A stretch of 6,221 nt of DNA. Origin: Bacteroides sp. GTDB lineage: Bacteria > Bacteroidota > Bacteroidia > Bacteroidales > Bacteroidaceae. Each line of letters starts with the position of its first letter. Position 1 is the stretch's first letter. The notes under the pieces were generated by a model that was given only the letters and a program-made list of their open reading frames with translations, was not told the DNA's origin and ran no database searches. Shown piece by piece: positions 6,167-6,221 of the stretch. The position numbers and the translations under genes are program-made. The stretch lies in contig NZ_JASLER010000016.1 of NCBI RefSeq assembly GCF_030151085.1, positions 1 to 6,221 of the forward strand, in the 5' to 3' direction.

Positions 6167-6197
6167 GCAAGGAAACCTTGCTCCGGCGCTACGCCGG
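6167..6197. repeat. two adjacent small GC-rich hairpins upstream of uxuA
   Basis: GCAAGG (6167-6172) pairs with CCTTGC (6176-6181) around AAA, and directly beside it CCGGCG (6183-6188) pairs with CGCCGG (6192-6197) around CTA. They lie 40-70 bases upstream of the preferred uxuA start and are clearly GC-richer than the AT-rich sequence next to them. No T-run follows on either strand, so they are not a standard terminator. They may be a REP-like dispersed repeat, a leader structure, or the end of an upstream unit cut by the window. Confidence 0.5.
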
Positions 6198-6221
6198 TTA
6201 GATGGAGAATGCGTCGAAACC

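Noticed and set aside
6163..6221. Plus-strand open frame running off the window end (MPQGNLAP...)
   Set aside because: It has only 19-20 visible codons, lies largely within the two hairpins, and has no promoter or family signal; it cannot be supported as a gene from this window.

Overview
The window looks like a Bacteroides-type (Bacteroidales) chromosome. Four observations support this: a TAnnTTTG-class -7 promoter element upstream of the peptidase gene, start codons without clear Shine-Dalgarno sequences, a Bcp-style set of glycan and uronate enzymes (GH3 glycosidase, mannonate dehydratase), and an exported M3 peptidase carried as a lipoprotein. The species cannot be fixed from this sequence alone.

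Layout from left to right. Bases 1-528 (+) are the C-terminal end of a GH3 beta-glucosidase-type enzyme, followed by a hairpin terminator. A good promoter at about 664-695 then drives an M3 metallopeptidase lipoprotein (dcp-like, 734-2884, +), which ends at a perfect 15-bp hairpin (2907-2944) shared with the converging minus-strand genes. On the minus strand lie an ATPase of the ATPase_2/STAND-like class with a C-terminal winged helix (2994-4133) and, upstream of it, an unrecognised 118-residue cysteine-rich protein (4234-4590), separated by a nested palindrome. Next comes a 356-base gap (4591-4946) that contains no convincing gene but does contain two facing, diverged copies of an approximately 85-nt hairpin repeat, plus the terminator of the next gene. 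The last gene is uxuA, mannonate dehydratase (minus; best start at 6125), preceded by two small GC-rich hairpins at the window edge.

Functionally, the GH3 enzyme, the peptidase and UxuA are ordinary nutrient-processing genes: sugar release from glycosides, cleavage of dipeptides from peptides, and hexuronate breakdown to 2-keto-3-deoxygluconate. They are not obviously one operon. The ATPase and the Cys-rich protein form a small accessory-looking block between them with no assignable role.

The most unusual item is the inverted pair of structured repeats at 4639-4842. Stem bases differ between the copies yet pairing is kept, while loop blocks (CCAACAT, TCTGGTAAA, TAAGC) are conserved. This suggests a mobile palindromic element or structured RNA family rather than random intergenic sequence. 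I found no clear evidence of a complete new multi-gene system.
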